DNA of 64,000 nucleotides from Allobosea sp. (GCF_017308075.1 NZ_JAFKFX010000029.1:161691-225690), one strand, 5' to 3'. Positions 1 through 8,522 are shown, counted from the stretch's first letter. Numbers and translations: made by a program. Notes: generated by a model from the sequence alone, not told the origin.

Positions 1-274
1 CGTGGAGCTTCATTTCGAGCCCTTCGATGACGACGCACATCGGCTCGGCGAACGCCTCGCAGTCGTCGAGGTCGAGACAAGCTTCGTTGTATTCCTCCCG
101 GGTCAGCTCACGCACGCGATACTCAAAATCCCCAGCGGAATACATCGCGGCGATCTCAGCGTAGAGCGAGCGGCACTTTTCGGCTTCCGCCTTCGTACCC
201 AGCGCGAAGAAGGCCCTCTCCAGCACGCTGTCGTCGATATCGAAATACAAATCCTCTTCGTTCCGATCAAACAT
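1..274 (-). CDS. Hypothetical acidic protein, partial (3' end outside window)
   Basis: The reading frame runs leftward from an ATG at 274 and stays open to the window edge, giving 91 codons without a stop. The protein begins MFDRNEEDLYFDIDDSVLER and is strongly acidic. A good Shine-Dalgarno sequence (GGAGG) lies just upstream. No family was recognised. It is followed on the right by about 290 bases without a clear gene, then by the terminator of the paralog array. A small acidic protein beside this array could belong to the same mobile element, but that is inference. Confidence 0.6.
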   Translation of the reverse strand, partial: MFDRNEEDLYFDIDDSVLERAFFALGTKAEAEKCRSLYAEIAAMYSAGDFEYRVRELTREEYNEACLDLDDCEAFAEPMCVVIEGLEMKLH

Positions 275-562
275 TTCTCAGCCTCCATTTGAACATACAC
301 AACCGCTTCCTGGGAGCGTCGTGAGGCAATTTCCCTTATGGTTGCCGTATCCGCCTCAAATCCTTCTATTTTTCATGATGGCGACGAGACGATTTTGTTT
401 CAAGTTCTTTTTTTGTTCTCGTCGGAAAATTGCCTGACAGATGTTCAACTGGAATTAATTCAGAATTTTGAAGAAATGATCGCACATTGAATCCTGCCAG
501 CCGGAGTGGATAGCGTCCGCGGATCCAGTCTCCGGATTTTCCCTGCGGCAGGGTCAACACGA
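275..562. other. Intergenic, no gene seen
   Basis: This stretch is richer in A+T than its surroundings, with T-rich runs near 400-420. It probably holds the promoter for the leftward partial gene. A 64-codon minus-strand frame (366-560) has no recognisable family and no convincing ribosome site, so it is not called. Confidence 0.4.
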
Positions 563-588
563 AAGGCGGCGCCGGGGGACGCCGCCTT
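563..588 (-). terminator. GC-rich hairpin, likely terminator of the paralog array
   Basis: AAGGCGGC (563-570) pairs with GCCGCCTT (581-588) around a 10-base loop. On the minus strand it is followed by a short T run (TTTCG). It lies directly after the stop codon of the leftward gene at 615-1565. That position and shape fit an intrinsic terminator. Confidence 0.6.
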
Positions 589-614
589 GTGATGATCGCG
601 ATGAGACCGTGGGT

Positions 615-1565
615 TTACAGTTCGCCAGCCGCGGCGGACATGAAGCGGTCGCTCTGGCGCGCGATGAGATCGCCGGTGTCGAGAGCAAGCAAGACCAGAG
701 CCCGGAGATGGTCAGGATCGTTGCTGCGGAACGCAGCGAGAGATTTCACCATCGACTTCGTCTCCAGATCAGCCTCGCTCCGGGCTGGCCAGAGACCGAC
801 CCTGGCGAGGCGGGCATAGGCAAGCATGAGCGCAGCCCGACGGGCAGCGTCGACCATTTCGGCGGGATGATCTTCGTCCTGCGACCAGCGATCGCTCCGC
901 TGCAGGAGTCCGTGCGCCTGCGTCAGGAGATCCGTCAGGTCGGGCGGCGCGACGAAATACCCTTCGAGGCTGCGCGCGTTCTCCAGCCGGTAGGCACCGG
1001 GCTCCCCCGGCCGGACACTGCGATCGTCGGTGGGCTCGGGCAGGATGGCGCCGACATAGCGCGCCATGGCGGTGACGGAATCCGAGAGGGTGGCTGCGTC
1101 ATCAAGGCGGTATTCCTTGACGCGAGGCGGTGTCCCGCTGGCGAAACGCAACAGAAGATCGGCTTCACTCTTGTTCTTGCTGCGCCTTGCGGCACGTTTG
1201 TGCACGTGGGCGATCTCGGCCTGAGCCCAGCGGTCCTCCTCGGTCCGCGCCGGGGCGAGCATCTGTGCGAGATGGCCGGCACGTGCAAGGATCGTCAGCG
1301 CCCTCGCCGTATCCAGGCGGGCCTCAAGGCCCTCCGGGTCATCGCCCATCAGGATGATGAAGCGGTCCATCTGCCTCTCATGCGTCAGGGCGCGGCCGCG
1401 GATGTCGAGGATCGACGGCGTCTGGCCGCCGAGGATGGCGAAGCGTTCGATCTCGTCCGGCCCTTCGGGCAGGAGCCGTTCCAGCCCGGTCAGTTCATCG
1501 GTGATCGGGAAGGTGAGCGGATCGAGTTTCAGGTCGGACAGCGAGCTGGGCGTGCTGGAGGACAT
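615..1565 (-). CDS. Two-repeat hypothetical protein A of the paralog array
   Basis: 316 residues from the ATG at 1565; the frame is open further upstream, but the next gene's hairpin lies there. No known family was recognised. Two copies of a helical unit ending in a Pro-Ala-Arg motif can be seen: PARTEED at residues 105-111 and WPARSEADLETK at 259-270. The first 120 residues align with those of the gene at 2821-3762 (shared DL.L.P, TDEL.G, GRAL, RF, ALT.L). The motif also appears in the genes at 1708-2700 and 5286-5741, so all four look like divergent paralogs. No signal peptide or membrane segment is visible, so a cytoplasmic protein is likely. It is last in the leftward series and is followed by a terminator-like hairpin. 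Function unknown. Confidence 0.75.
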   Translation of the reverse strand: MSSSTPSSLSDLKLDPLTFPITDELTGLERLLPEGPDEIERFAILGGQTPSILDIRGRALTHERQMDRFIILMGDDPEGLEARLDTARALTILARAGHLAQMLAPARTEEDRWAQAEIAHVHKRAARRSKNKSEADLLLRFASGTPPRVKEYRLDDAATLSDSVTAMARYVGAILPEPTDDRSVRPGEPGAYRLENARSLEGYFVAPPDLTDLLTQAHGLLQRSDRWSQDEDHPAEMVDAARRAALMLAYARLARVGLWPARSEADLETKSMVKSLAAFRSNDPDHLRALVLLALDTGDLIARQSDRFMSAAAGEL

Positions 1566-1637
1566 GTTCGGTATTCTCTCGTTTCTCAGGGGTGAGCTGC
1601 TCCGGGCAGTCGCTTTCCTCCCTCTCCCCGCAACCAA

Positions 1638-1670
1638 ACGAGGCGACGCCCCGGGGGGACGCCGCCTCGT
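1638..1670. terminator. Intergenic GC-rich hairpin
   Basis: ACGAGGCG (1638-1645) is the perfect complement of CGCCTCGT (1663-1670), with a G/C-rich loop that can pair further. On the minus strand it is followed by TTTGG. It separates the genes ending at 1708 and starting at 1565. It may terminate or attenuate transcription, or protect a processed mRNA end. Confidence 0.5.
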
Positions 1671-1707
1671 GCGCGCTATGGTCCGCTATCGACAACGCGA
1701 ATGTGGT

Positions 1708-2700
1708 TCAGACGATCTCGATCCAGTCGGTCGTGAAGAGCGCCTGATCATGCAGTCCGAGCCGGCGATGGACCCAGATCGCCTCGTCGACCAGGTGGCG
1801 AACGATCGCCTGCTGGTGCAGCGGGTCCGGGCGGCAGGCACGATCGTTGACGATCCGCGCGACGGCGCGCTTCTCGGCCATGTCCGCCCTGGAGCGCGCC
1901 GGCCAGATCACCGCCTGGCAGGCGGCCAGGTAAGCCAGGATCTGAGCCCCCTCGGCGGCGAGCCGCAGGTCAAGGCTCTTGCCATCCTCATTCCTGCGCG
2001 CGAGATCGAACAGGCGTTCCGCGGTCGCGAACATCGCGACGACGCGCTCGCGCAAGCCGCCGAAGTCGGGGCCGCTGCGGGCGAACGCGATCCACATCTC
2101 CGGGGCGAGGTCGAGAACCGGCTGGCCGCCACGGATCGGCAGAAGGTCGCGCAGATCGTACCGCCGGCGCGGCCAGACCGCGAGGTTGCGGTCGTCGGGA
2201 CCGGGCGCCGGCGGCGCCGGCGGAACGGTCAGCTCGCCCACGTTGAACGCCGCCCGCATCACCCGGATGCGGCGTGCGGTCGTCGCGTCGAGCGACGCGA
2301 CATAGTCGGGCTCCTGGTCGGTGCCGTACGGACCCCGCCCGTCCGCGAGGGCGCGCTTGGCATCGACCTCGTCGAGGCTGTCGGCCGGCCAGGCGCAGAC
2401 CAGGCCGTCGCAGAGGAGCGCGGCGAGCTCCATGGCGGCCGCGATCGTTCCCGCCTCGCGATGCCGATCATCGGCATAGGCGACCCGATGGGCCTCGTGG
2501 TCGAGCTGCCGCGACACCCGCGCGGCCTCCTTGAGGTCGGGCCGGCTCCGGCGGAAGGCGATGAGATCTGCGAGCGTCGGATCCTCGCCGAAGCCGGAGG
2601 TCAGCACTTCGATCGGATCGCGGAAGCGCGTTCCCTCGCGAAGCGCGAGGCTGCTGGTCCTGGGCGGCGGCAGCCGGCCCTGATCGTTCTTCTTGGACAT
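1708..2700 (-). CDS. Two-repeat hypothetical protein B of the paralog array
   Basis: 330 residues from the ATG at 2700 (MSKKNDQGRL). It has no recognised family. Two copies of the array motif are clear: WPADSLDEVDAK at residues 104-115 and WPARSRADMAEK at 266-277. Each follows a hydrophobic Ala/Leu-rich helix. The C-terminal copy closely resembles that of the neighbour at 615-1565 (LAY, then WPARS.AD...K). A Pro-rich linker (residues 160-168) separates the halves, suggesting two repeat domains. No signal peptide or transmembrane segment is seen. The gene is flanked by hairpins on both sides, so each gene may be expressed or processed as its own unit. Confidence 0.75.
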   Translation of the reverse strand: MSKKNDQGRLPPPRTSSLALREGTRFRDPIEVLTSGFGEDPTLADLIAFRRSRPDLKEAARVSRQLDHEAHRVAYADDRHREAGTIAAAMELAALLCDGLVCAWPADSLDEVDAKRALADGRGPYGTDQEPDYVASLDATTARRIRVMRAAFNVGELTVPPAPPAPGPDDRNLAVWPRRRYDLRDLLPIRGGQPVLDLAPEMWIAFARSGPDFGGLRERVVAMFATAERLFDLARRNEDGKSLDLRLAAEGAQILAYLAACQAVIWPARSRADMAEKRAVARIVNDRACRPDPLHQQAIVRHLVDEAIWVHRRLGLHDQALFTTDWIEIV

Positions 2701-2765
2701 GATGGGATCTTTCCATGGGGGTGACAGCCATCTCGACTGCATCCCCGTCCCGGTCCCTGGAATCG

Positions 2766-2794
2766 CGAAGGGGCGCTCCGGGAGCGCCCCTTCG
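2766..2794. terminator. Perfect 14-bp inverted repeat hairpin
   Basis: CGAAGGGGCGCTCC (2766-2779) is followed by its exact reverse complement at 2781-2794. The stem is very stable and lies between the genes at 1708-2700 and 2821-3762. No long T run follows on either strand, so it may be an mRNA-end or attenuation structure rather than a classical terminator. Confidence 0.55.
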
Positions 2795-2820
2795 TCTTCT
2801 CCGGCTCCGTGCTCGAACGC

Positions 2821-3762
2821 TCAGTCCCCCCGGGCCGCAATGGCGAGATCACGCGCTGTATTGCTGAGCTCGCCGATGACGCCGCCGGTCAGGGCGGCGA
2901 AGGCGACGATGCTCTGCAGCCTCGCCTCGGGCAGGCGCGGCGCGAGTGCGAGCGCGCGCTCCTTCGCGGCCGCGCCTTCCACGACGAGGTCGGCATAGAG
3001 ACAGGCGCGGGCGAGATCGACCGTCGCCAGCAGGATGGCTCCGCTGCGAGCGCGCTCGAGCCGATCGCGCGCTTCATGGCCAGGGTCACCGTCGGCGATC
3101 GCACGCGCGATGCGGTCGGCATCGTCGAGCTGGAGCCCGGCGCGAGCGACGAGCGCCGCGACCTGTGGAAGGTCCTGCATGAAGGCGACCAGGCTCAAAC
3201 CCTGCTCCAGGCCGACCATGGCGGGCACGCCCTCGCGGATGAGCGTGGCAGCGGGCGGGACGGCCCCAGCCAGCACGAAGGTCCGGCGCTGCTGCTCGCC
3301 GATCGCAATCGACAGCAGGCGGATCCCGAACGCGAGCGCCGCCGCTTCGACCATGGCGAGATCGTCGGACTGGCGGAGCCTGGAATCGACGCTCCCGGCG
3401 ATGAACTCACGTGCCAGCAGATCGTCTGCGGTTCGCGGCGGCATGATCGCCACCGCGATGACCGAGGCGGCGTTGAGCAGCGTCAGCGCGGTGAGCATGT
3501 CGAGGCAGGCGATCGCCTGCGGCTTTGCCGAGGCCTGGGCGAGCGCGAGGAAGCGCTCGGTCTCCTGCCCGAAGCCGAGCGCACGACCCGCCACAGTGCT
3601 GATCGGGAAGCGCTCGCCTACGAAGGCGGCATAGGCGCCGTCGCGATCACCGGAGTGAAGAAGCCTGCGCGCGATGCCGTCGAGCTCGTCGGTGACGGGC
3701 CGGATCACGGGCTCGAGCACAAGGTCGGCAAAGGTGGTGGCGGTCGGGTTGTCGGTCTGCAT
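2821..3762 (-). CDS. Two-repeat hypothetical protein C of the paralog array
   Basis: 313 residues from the ATG at 3762. The N-terminal half aligns end to end with protein A at 615-1565: both have DL.L.P near residue 14, TDEL.G near 25, GRAL near 60, and a Pro-Arg-Thr motif at about 108 (PPRTADD here). The second half keeps the helical pattern, but its motif has decayed. The protein is rich in Ala and Leu and is predicted all-helical. No signal peptide is seen. It lies between hairpins and next to the exonuclease gene, read in the same direction. Its function is unknown, and no toxin, phage or transfer family was recognised. Confidence 0.75.
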   Translation of the reverse strand: MQTDNPTATTFADLVLEPVIRPVTDELDGIARRLLHSGDRDGAYAAFVGERFPISTVAGRALGFGQETERFLALAQASAKPQAIACLDMLTALTLLNAASVIAVAIMPPRTADDLLAREFIAGSVDSRLRQSDDLAMVEAAALAFGIRLLSIAIGEQQRRTFVLAGAVPPAATLIREGVPAMVGLEQGLSLVAFMQDLPQVAALVARAGLQLDDADRIARAIADGDPGHEARDRLERARSGAILLATVDLARACLYADLVVEGAAAKERALALAPRLPEARLQSIVAFAALTGGVIGELSNTARDLAIAARGD

Positions 3763-3828
3763 ATCGGATCCAGAGGTTTTTGGGGGTTACTGCCTCCGTG
3801 GCAGCGCCTCTGCGCTTTCCGTCCGAAC

Positions 3829-3851
3829 GGCCGGCGTCCGGGACGCCGGCC
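3829..3851. terminator. Perfect 11-bp inverted repeat hairpin
   Basis: GGCCGGCGTCC (3829-3839) and GGACGCCGGCC (3841-3851) form a perfect stem between the exonuclease gene and paralog C. It is the fourth hairpin in an intergenic space of this array. Confidence 0.55.
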
Positions 3852-3865
3852 TCTCTCTCTCTCCA

Positions 3866-5275
3866 TCATGCCGCCAATCGCTGGTGGTCGCTGCACTCGC
3901 GCAGCCAACGCTCGATCGCATCGAGATGGGCATGACGATCGGCATCCTGCGGATCGAGCGTGGCGCGCAGGTCCGCGACCTCGATGAGCGCCTTTGGCAG
4001 GGTCAGCCAGGGCACGTCCTCCTCGGTCGTCAGCCGCTCACGCAGCCAGTCGCGGCCCTTGCACCAGGCTTCGGGCGCGAGGCATTCCGGCGCCTCCAGA
4101 AACATCTGGCGGTTGGCGAAGGCCTGGAGGCGGACGTCCCCCATATGCTTCGTGAGCGCGCCCCTCTGATCCCAGGGCAGTTCGTGCCAGCGCTCGCAGA
4201 CGCGAACGTCGGCATCCGACAGGAACCCGCCCGAGTACAGCGTGGCTTCCGGGAAGGGCGACGGCTCACGGCCAGCGAAGCGGTTCTTCAGCGCCGCGGT
4301 GAGATGGTGCCGGAAGGCTGGATGCTGGCGGATCATGCGGGCCCGGTCGTGGTAGACCGCGTCATCGAGCCGCTCGGCTGGGAGCGCATGCTGCGCGTCG
4401 TCCCAGCCGAACAGGATCGGCTGCGAGTTCGCCTTCACCATCCGGATCGGCCGCGCGCCGGAGCGCGTCAGCAATGACGCGATCTCTTCCGCGGTACCGT
4501 CGAGATAGCTCGCAGGATCGATCGAAAGATCGGCGGTGGCCCAGGATGTCGCATTGTCGGGGTTCGGCATGATGCCGACGGCCGGCACCAGCGCCGAGTG
4601 ACCACCAAGGCAGATGAGATCACCACGTGCTAGCAGCCGGATCGGTCCCGATTTATGGGCATTGGCGAGCATGAGTTCGACCGTCCGCGGTGCGCGCGCC
4701 TTCAGCAACCGAAACAGCGCGAGCGTGGCGCGGGCATCGAACAGCGCGTCATGCGCCTCGTCCTCGCCGAGCTGGATTCCATTGGCCCGGCAGACGGCGC
4801 CGAGCTTGAGCGAGCGCTTGCCGCTGCCGTCGACGGGGATCGTGATCGCGCCAGGTTCCAGTATGATCGCCGCCCGCAGCATGACCAGAAGATCGGCCCG
4901 CTTCAGGCCTGCTCCTTGCGTCGCATAGGGCGGCAGGAGATGGCTGAAGAAGGAGTGCCGCAGCACCTCCTCGTCATATTGCAAGGTGTTGTAACCGAGG
5001 ATCGTCGCGGGCGACCACGCCCCGATCGCCCGGGCGATCTGGCCGAGCATGTCGAGGCTCGACATCGGCGCCTGCTCCAGCTGCTCCGGACGGACGCCGG
5101 TGGTCAGCAGCGCGCCGGGGCTCGGCACGATATGGGCCGGAAGGGCGCAGCGCAGCGAGAGCTCGCCGAGCGGGCGCAGTTCCTCATCCGTGTGGATGAG
5201 GGCGGCCTGCAAGGGCACGTTCCAGGCCGGATCGAGGCCGGTGGTCTCGAGATCGTAGATGATGAAGGCGGACAT
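3866..5275 (-). CDS. ExoI (SbcB)-like DEDDh 3'-5' exonuclease
   Basis: About 469 residues from the internal ATG (MSAFIIYDLETTGLD); a GTG further upstream would overlap the next gene. The DEDDh active site is complete. Asp8 and Glu10 are in YDLETTG, Asp101 is in GYNTLQYDEE, and His175 and Asp180 are in the EAHDALFDAR stretch. The segments around the first Asp/Glu pair and PSPGALLTTG near residue 52 resemble exodeoxyribonuclease I rather than DNA polymerase III epsilon. E. coli ExoI has about 475 residues, so the length fits. It probably degrades single-stranded DNA from the 3' end in the cytoplasm. Its place inside an array of unknown paralogs is unusual and suggests a DNA-processing role for the element. 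Confidence 0.85.
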   Translation of the reverse strand: MSAFIIYDLETTGLDPAWNVPLQAALIHTDEELRPLGELSLRCALPAHIVPSPGALLTTGVRPEQLEQAPMSSLDMLGQIARAIGAWSPATILGYNTLQYDEEVLRHSFFSHLLPPYATQGAGLKRADLLVMLRAAIILEPGAITIPVDGSGKRSLKLGAVCRANGIQLGEDEAHDALFDARATLALFRLLKARAPRTVELMLANAHKSGPIRLLARGDLICLGGHSALVPAVGIMPNPDNATSWATADLSIDPASYLDGTAEEIASLLTRSGARPIRMVKANSQPILFGWDDAQHALPAERLDDAVYHDRARMIRQHPAFRHHLTAALKNRFAGREPSPFPEATLYSGGFLSDADVRVCERWHELPWDQRGALTKHMGDVRLQAFANRQMFLEAPECLAPEAWCKGRDWLRERLTTEEDVPWLTLPKALIEVADLRATLDPQDADRHAHLDAIERWLRECSDHQRLAA

Positions 5276-5285
5276 GGCGGCGATC

Positions 5286-5741
5286 CTACTGCACGCCGCC
5301 GGGGCCGGCATCGTACCGCGCCTTGCGCAGTTCGATGCCGAGATCGACACCGTCGAAATGCATCGCCAACTCCACCATCGACGCCGTCCGCGAGCGCTCC
5401 ATCTCGCCCGGCAGGAAGCTCATCATCTCGTAGATCTGGATCTTCTGTTCGAGCTCGGCCTCGTCACGTGCCGGAGCCTCGGCGATCAGCAGCGCGAAGG
5501 TCCGCGCCATCGACCGCGCGCCCTCCGCCATCTGGCGGCCGCTCAGGCCACCGTGATCATCATGCGCGTGGTCGCCGTCATGATCGAGAAGCAGCGCATG
5601 GGCCAGCGCCGCCTGCCACATCGGAAACATCCGGGCGTGCTCGGTGCTGAGCCGATAGGCCCGCGCATAGCGTGCGAGGTCAGCGGCCGTCGGGCGCGCA
5701 TCGTCCTCCGCGGTCGCGGCGCCGTCGTTCATCATACTCAT
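5286..5741 (-). CDS. Short, His-rich member D of the paralog array
   Basis: 151 residues from the ATG at 5741 (MSMMNDGAAT); other ATGs lie one to three codons further in. It has one copy of the array motif, APARDEAELEQK at residues 89-100, preceded by an Ala/Leu-rich helix as in the larger paralogs. It therefore looks like a one-repeat version. A His/Asp-rich stretch (residues 52-63, DHDGDHAHDDHG) could bind metal, but that is only a suggestion. It lies about 10 bases upstream of the exonuclease start, so the two genes are probably co-transcribed and first in the leftward operon. Confidence 0.65.
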   Translation of the reverse strand: MSMMNDGAATAEDDARPTAADLARYARAYRLSTEHARMFPMWQAALAHALLLDHDGDHAHDDHGGLSGRQMAEGARSMARTFALLIAEAPARDEAELEQKIQIYEMMSFLPGEMERSRTASMVELAMHFDGVDLGIELRKARYDAGPGGVQ

Positions 5742-6181
5742 CGGTAGTCCGTTCCGGTTCCAGGACCCGGGACGGCTCACCTGCTCATTCCCGGGGGTTC
5801 CCGACACTGGGTTCCGGAATCCGCTCGCTTGCCTGACATCAGGCGAGGATCCGCCTCCGCCCGCTCCCGCTACGAAGGAGAAAGGGTGGCCCGTTGTTGA
5901 CGCCTAGGTGGTCCTGTGTGGATGGCTCCCGCGTTGCAAGGGGGTCTGTGACAGTTTGGCGTGCTGGTCGGGTGCAGTCTTGTGTCCGGCCTGTTCGCGC
6001 GGTCATCGACCGCTGGCCCTGATGGTTTCCGCGGATAAAGGTCCCATTCTGCTTTGCGGGCTTCGACGCCCTCGACATTCGGCGGGTTGTCCTCATCCCC
6101 GGTCAGACCGGTGCGCCATCATCTCACAGGGTCCTCGCAACCTCCTTCGCGCGGGTAGCGCGCTGATTGGGCTACTGATCC
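5742..6181. other. Intergenic stretch, probable promoter and IS110 end
   Basis: No convincing gene was found. It should contain the promoter of the leftward array and the outer end of the IS110-family element that begins near 6180. Frames on both strands lack a family match or ribosome site. Confidence 0.4.
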
Positions 6182-6478
6182 TCAGGTTGCTGCCAAGCTC
6201 GGCGCTGGCATGCGATAAATCTCGCCCCGAACCATGATGGCCCAGATCGCCCGCGCTGCCCGGTTCGCCAGGGCGACGGTGACGAGCCGGATCGGCTTGC
6301 GGCCGAGCAGCGGGTTCACGCGAGGATCCGCTGCATCGGGGTGATGCTTGTTGCGTCTGACGAGCGACGTCATGCCGGTGACCAGAAGCCGCCGCAGGTA
6401 CTGATCGCCCGTTTTGGAGATGCGACCGAGGCGCTCCTTGCCGCTACTGGAGTTGTTGAGCGGCGTCAGGCCCAGCTA

Positions 6479-7523
6479 GAGCCTCGGATTTGAAATCGGA
6501 ATCTGTGGGATTCCCTTGAGGGCGGCTTTGTGATTCACGGTTTTGGAGGTGGATCATGGGTCGCAGCTATTCGTCTGATCTTCGCGAACGGGTTGCCGGC
6601 TTCGTCGCGGCGGGGCATTCGCGTCGTGCGGCGGCGCGTCATTTCGGGGTGAGCGAGAGCTTTGCGGTAAAGCTGCTTCAGCGCGCGACCCGCCTGAAGA
6701 CGTTGCGGCCGGCGCGGCAGGGACGTCCGCCCGGCAGCAGGCTGGACGCGCACGGCGCCTTCCTGGTGGCCCAGGTCGAGGCCACGCCCGACATCACCAT
6801 GCCGGAGCTCGCCGCCCGGTTGGTCCAGGCGACGGGGGTGAGTGCGGCGCCGGCGGTTTTGTCGCGGTTCCTGTGCCGGCTGGGCTTCACATATAAAAAA
6901 AGCGCTGATGGCGTCGGAATGCGCACGCGCTGACATCGCTGAGCAGCGCACCCTCTGGATCACGCGCCGCCAGCCGCTGATGCGGCTCGAGCCTCATAGG
7001 CTCGTCTTCATCGACGAGACCGCGATCACCACCAAGATGGTCCGGCTGCGCGGCCGCAGCCAGCGCGGAGAGAGGCTGCCCGCCTCGGCGCCCTTCGGCC
7101 ATTGGCGCACCCAGAGCTTCATCGCGGCTCTGCGCTGCCACGGGCTGACCGCGCCGTGGATCGTCGACAAGGCCATGGATCGCGTCGCCTTCGATCTCTA
7201 CATCGAGACCCAGCTCGCGCCGACGCTCTCGAAGGGCGACATCGTCATCCTCGACAATCTCGCCGTCCACAAAAGCGACCGCGCCGCCCGATGCCTTGCC
7301 GAAAGAGGCGCCTGGTTCCTCTTCCTGCCGCCCTACAGCCCGGACCTGAACCCAATCGAGATGGCCTTCGCAAAGCTCAAGGCCCATCTCAGGCGCAGCG
7401 CCGCAAGAACATTCGACGCCCTCTGGAAGGCCGTCGGAGACATCTGCGAGATCGTCACACCAGCCGAATGCAGAAACCTCTTTAGACACGCAGGATATGC
7501 GTCAGATTAAACGTCCGACGCTC
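6479..7523 (+). mobile_element. Complete IS630-family insertion sequence
   Basis: A 1045-bp element is flanked by direct TA dinucleotides at 6477-6478 and 7524-7525. The terminal inverted repeats are GAGCCTCGGATTTG on the left and, reading inward from the right, GAGCGTCGGACGTT. The empty site reads CTAG, matching the known CTAG/TA preference of IS630. The element contains one transposase gene in two frames and looks intact. Confidence 0.85.
6556..7510 (+). CDS. IS630-family DDE transposase (two overlapping frames)
   Basis: Frame 1 (6556-6933, 125 residues) begins MGRSYSSDLRERVAGFVAAG and encodes the N-terminal helix-turn-helix. Frame 2 (to 7510) holds the catalytic domain, with Asp in FIDETAI, Asp in VILDNLAVHK and Glu in DLNPIEMAF. 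The two frames cross at a run of seven A residues after ACATAT near 6894-6901. Frame 2 is +1 relative to frame 1, so a +1 ribosomal shift, or loss of one A in the transcript, would give the full enzyme of about 318 residues. Two-frame transposases are common in this family. A sequencing error is the alternative. Confidence 0.8.
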
Positions 7524-8522
7524 TAGGCCGCGAACTGACGTCCGGAGCGGAACTGGGTCGGATCGGTGACGGTGGCCGCCAACGCGCTTGCTCCGAGCAG
7601 GCCCACGCCCGGCACGGTGGCGATGCGCTGCGCGAGATCGCTCGATCGGTACCAGGCCAGCAAGTCTCGTTCGAGCTGGCGGATGCGGTCCTGAGCCTCG
7701 ATTGCTTGCTCGGCCAAGGCGCTGATCACCTTGGCGGCGAGATCGGGAACCCCGAACGCGCCACCGGCCACAGCGCGTCGGGCGAAGGCCAAGGCGTGGG
7801 TGATGCCCTTCGGGATATCGATGCCAAACTCGGCCAGGAGCCCACGGATCATGTTGATGAGTTGCGTACGCTGACAAACGAGGAGGTCGCGGGTGCGATG
7901 AAGCGCGAGCGCGGCCTGCTGCTCGACCGACTTGATCGGAACAAAGCGCATGGTCGGGCGCGTGACCGACTCGCAGATCGCCTCCGCATCAGCGGCGTCG
8001 GTCTTGCCCCGCTTCACATATGGCTTGACGTAGGCCGTAGGCATCAATCGCACAGTATGACCCAGAGCGGTCAGTTCGCGCGCCCGTTGATGACTCGTGC
8101 CGCAAGCCTCCATGCCGATCAGGCAAGGCGCAAGCTTGCGGAAGAAGGGAATCACCTGAGCTCGCCTCAGCGCTCGTCGGGCGAGGACCTCTCCCGTTCC
8201 ACCGATAGCGTGCACCTGGAAGACATTCTTGGCCAGATCGATGCCGACAGTCGTGATCTCCATCGTGGTCGCTCCAAGCTCGTGCTGCGTGACAGCACCA
8301 CTGTGGCGCCGCAACGCCGGGAGCGGGAGCCATCCACCCCATCTGCTTTCGGACGGGTCGGCTTTTCTGGCTTCCTTTACCCTCGATGGATCGATGGAGC
8401 TAGATTGCTCACGCAGACTCAGCGGAACACGAGCAGACGCACACGGTGTCCGCCGTCGGCGATCGCATCCCTGGCTGGGGCCTGCATCCGTTGAAGGCCA
8501 TAATGTCTGATGCTCACTGCGC

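Larger units (their letters stand above)
6182..8263 (-). pseudogene. IS110-family transposase split by an IS630 insertion
   Basis: The 5' part (7525-8263) begins MEITTVGIDLAKNVFQVHAI and carries the IS110 DEDD-type N-terminal domain. It ends at RSGRQFAA. The 3' part (6182-6478) resumes with LGLTPLNNSSSGKERLGRI and ends at a stop at 6182. Together they give about 345 residues, the usual IS110 length. The IS630 element at 6479-7523 lies exactly between them. If the insertion is removed, the joining codon is TAG where the family has Trp (TGG). The transposase was therefore probably already broken by an amber mutation, which also made the CTAG target. The gene has no intact product. Confidence 0.85.

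Noticed and set aside
366-560. 64-codon minus-strand frame
   Set aside because: No ribosome site or family, and it ends just before the array terminator. Not enough to call a gene.
1354-3987. Long plus-strand frames (456 and 392 codons) across the paralog array
   Set aside because: The minus-strand proteins show conserved paralogy with each other, while the plus-strand frames are low-complexity Arg/Gly/Ala-rich shadows.
5286-5741. Nickel/zinc metallochaperone because of the His-rich stretch
   Set aside because: The His/Asp run is short, and the rest of the protein matches the paralog array motif rather than HypB or UreE-type proteins.
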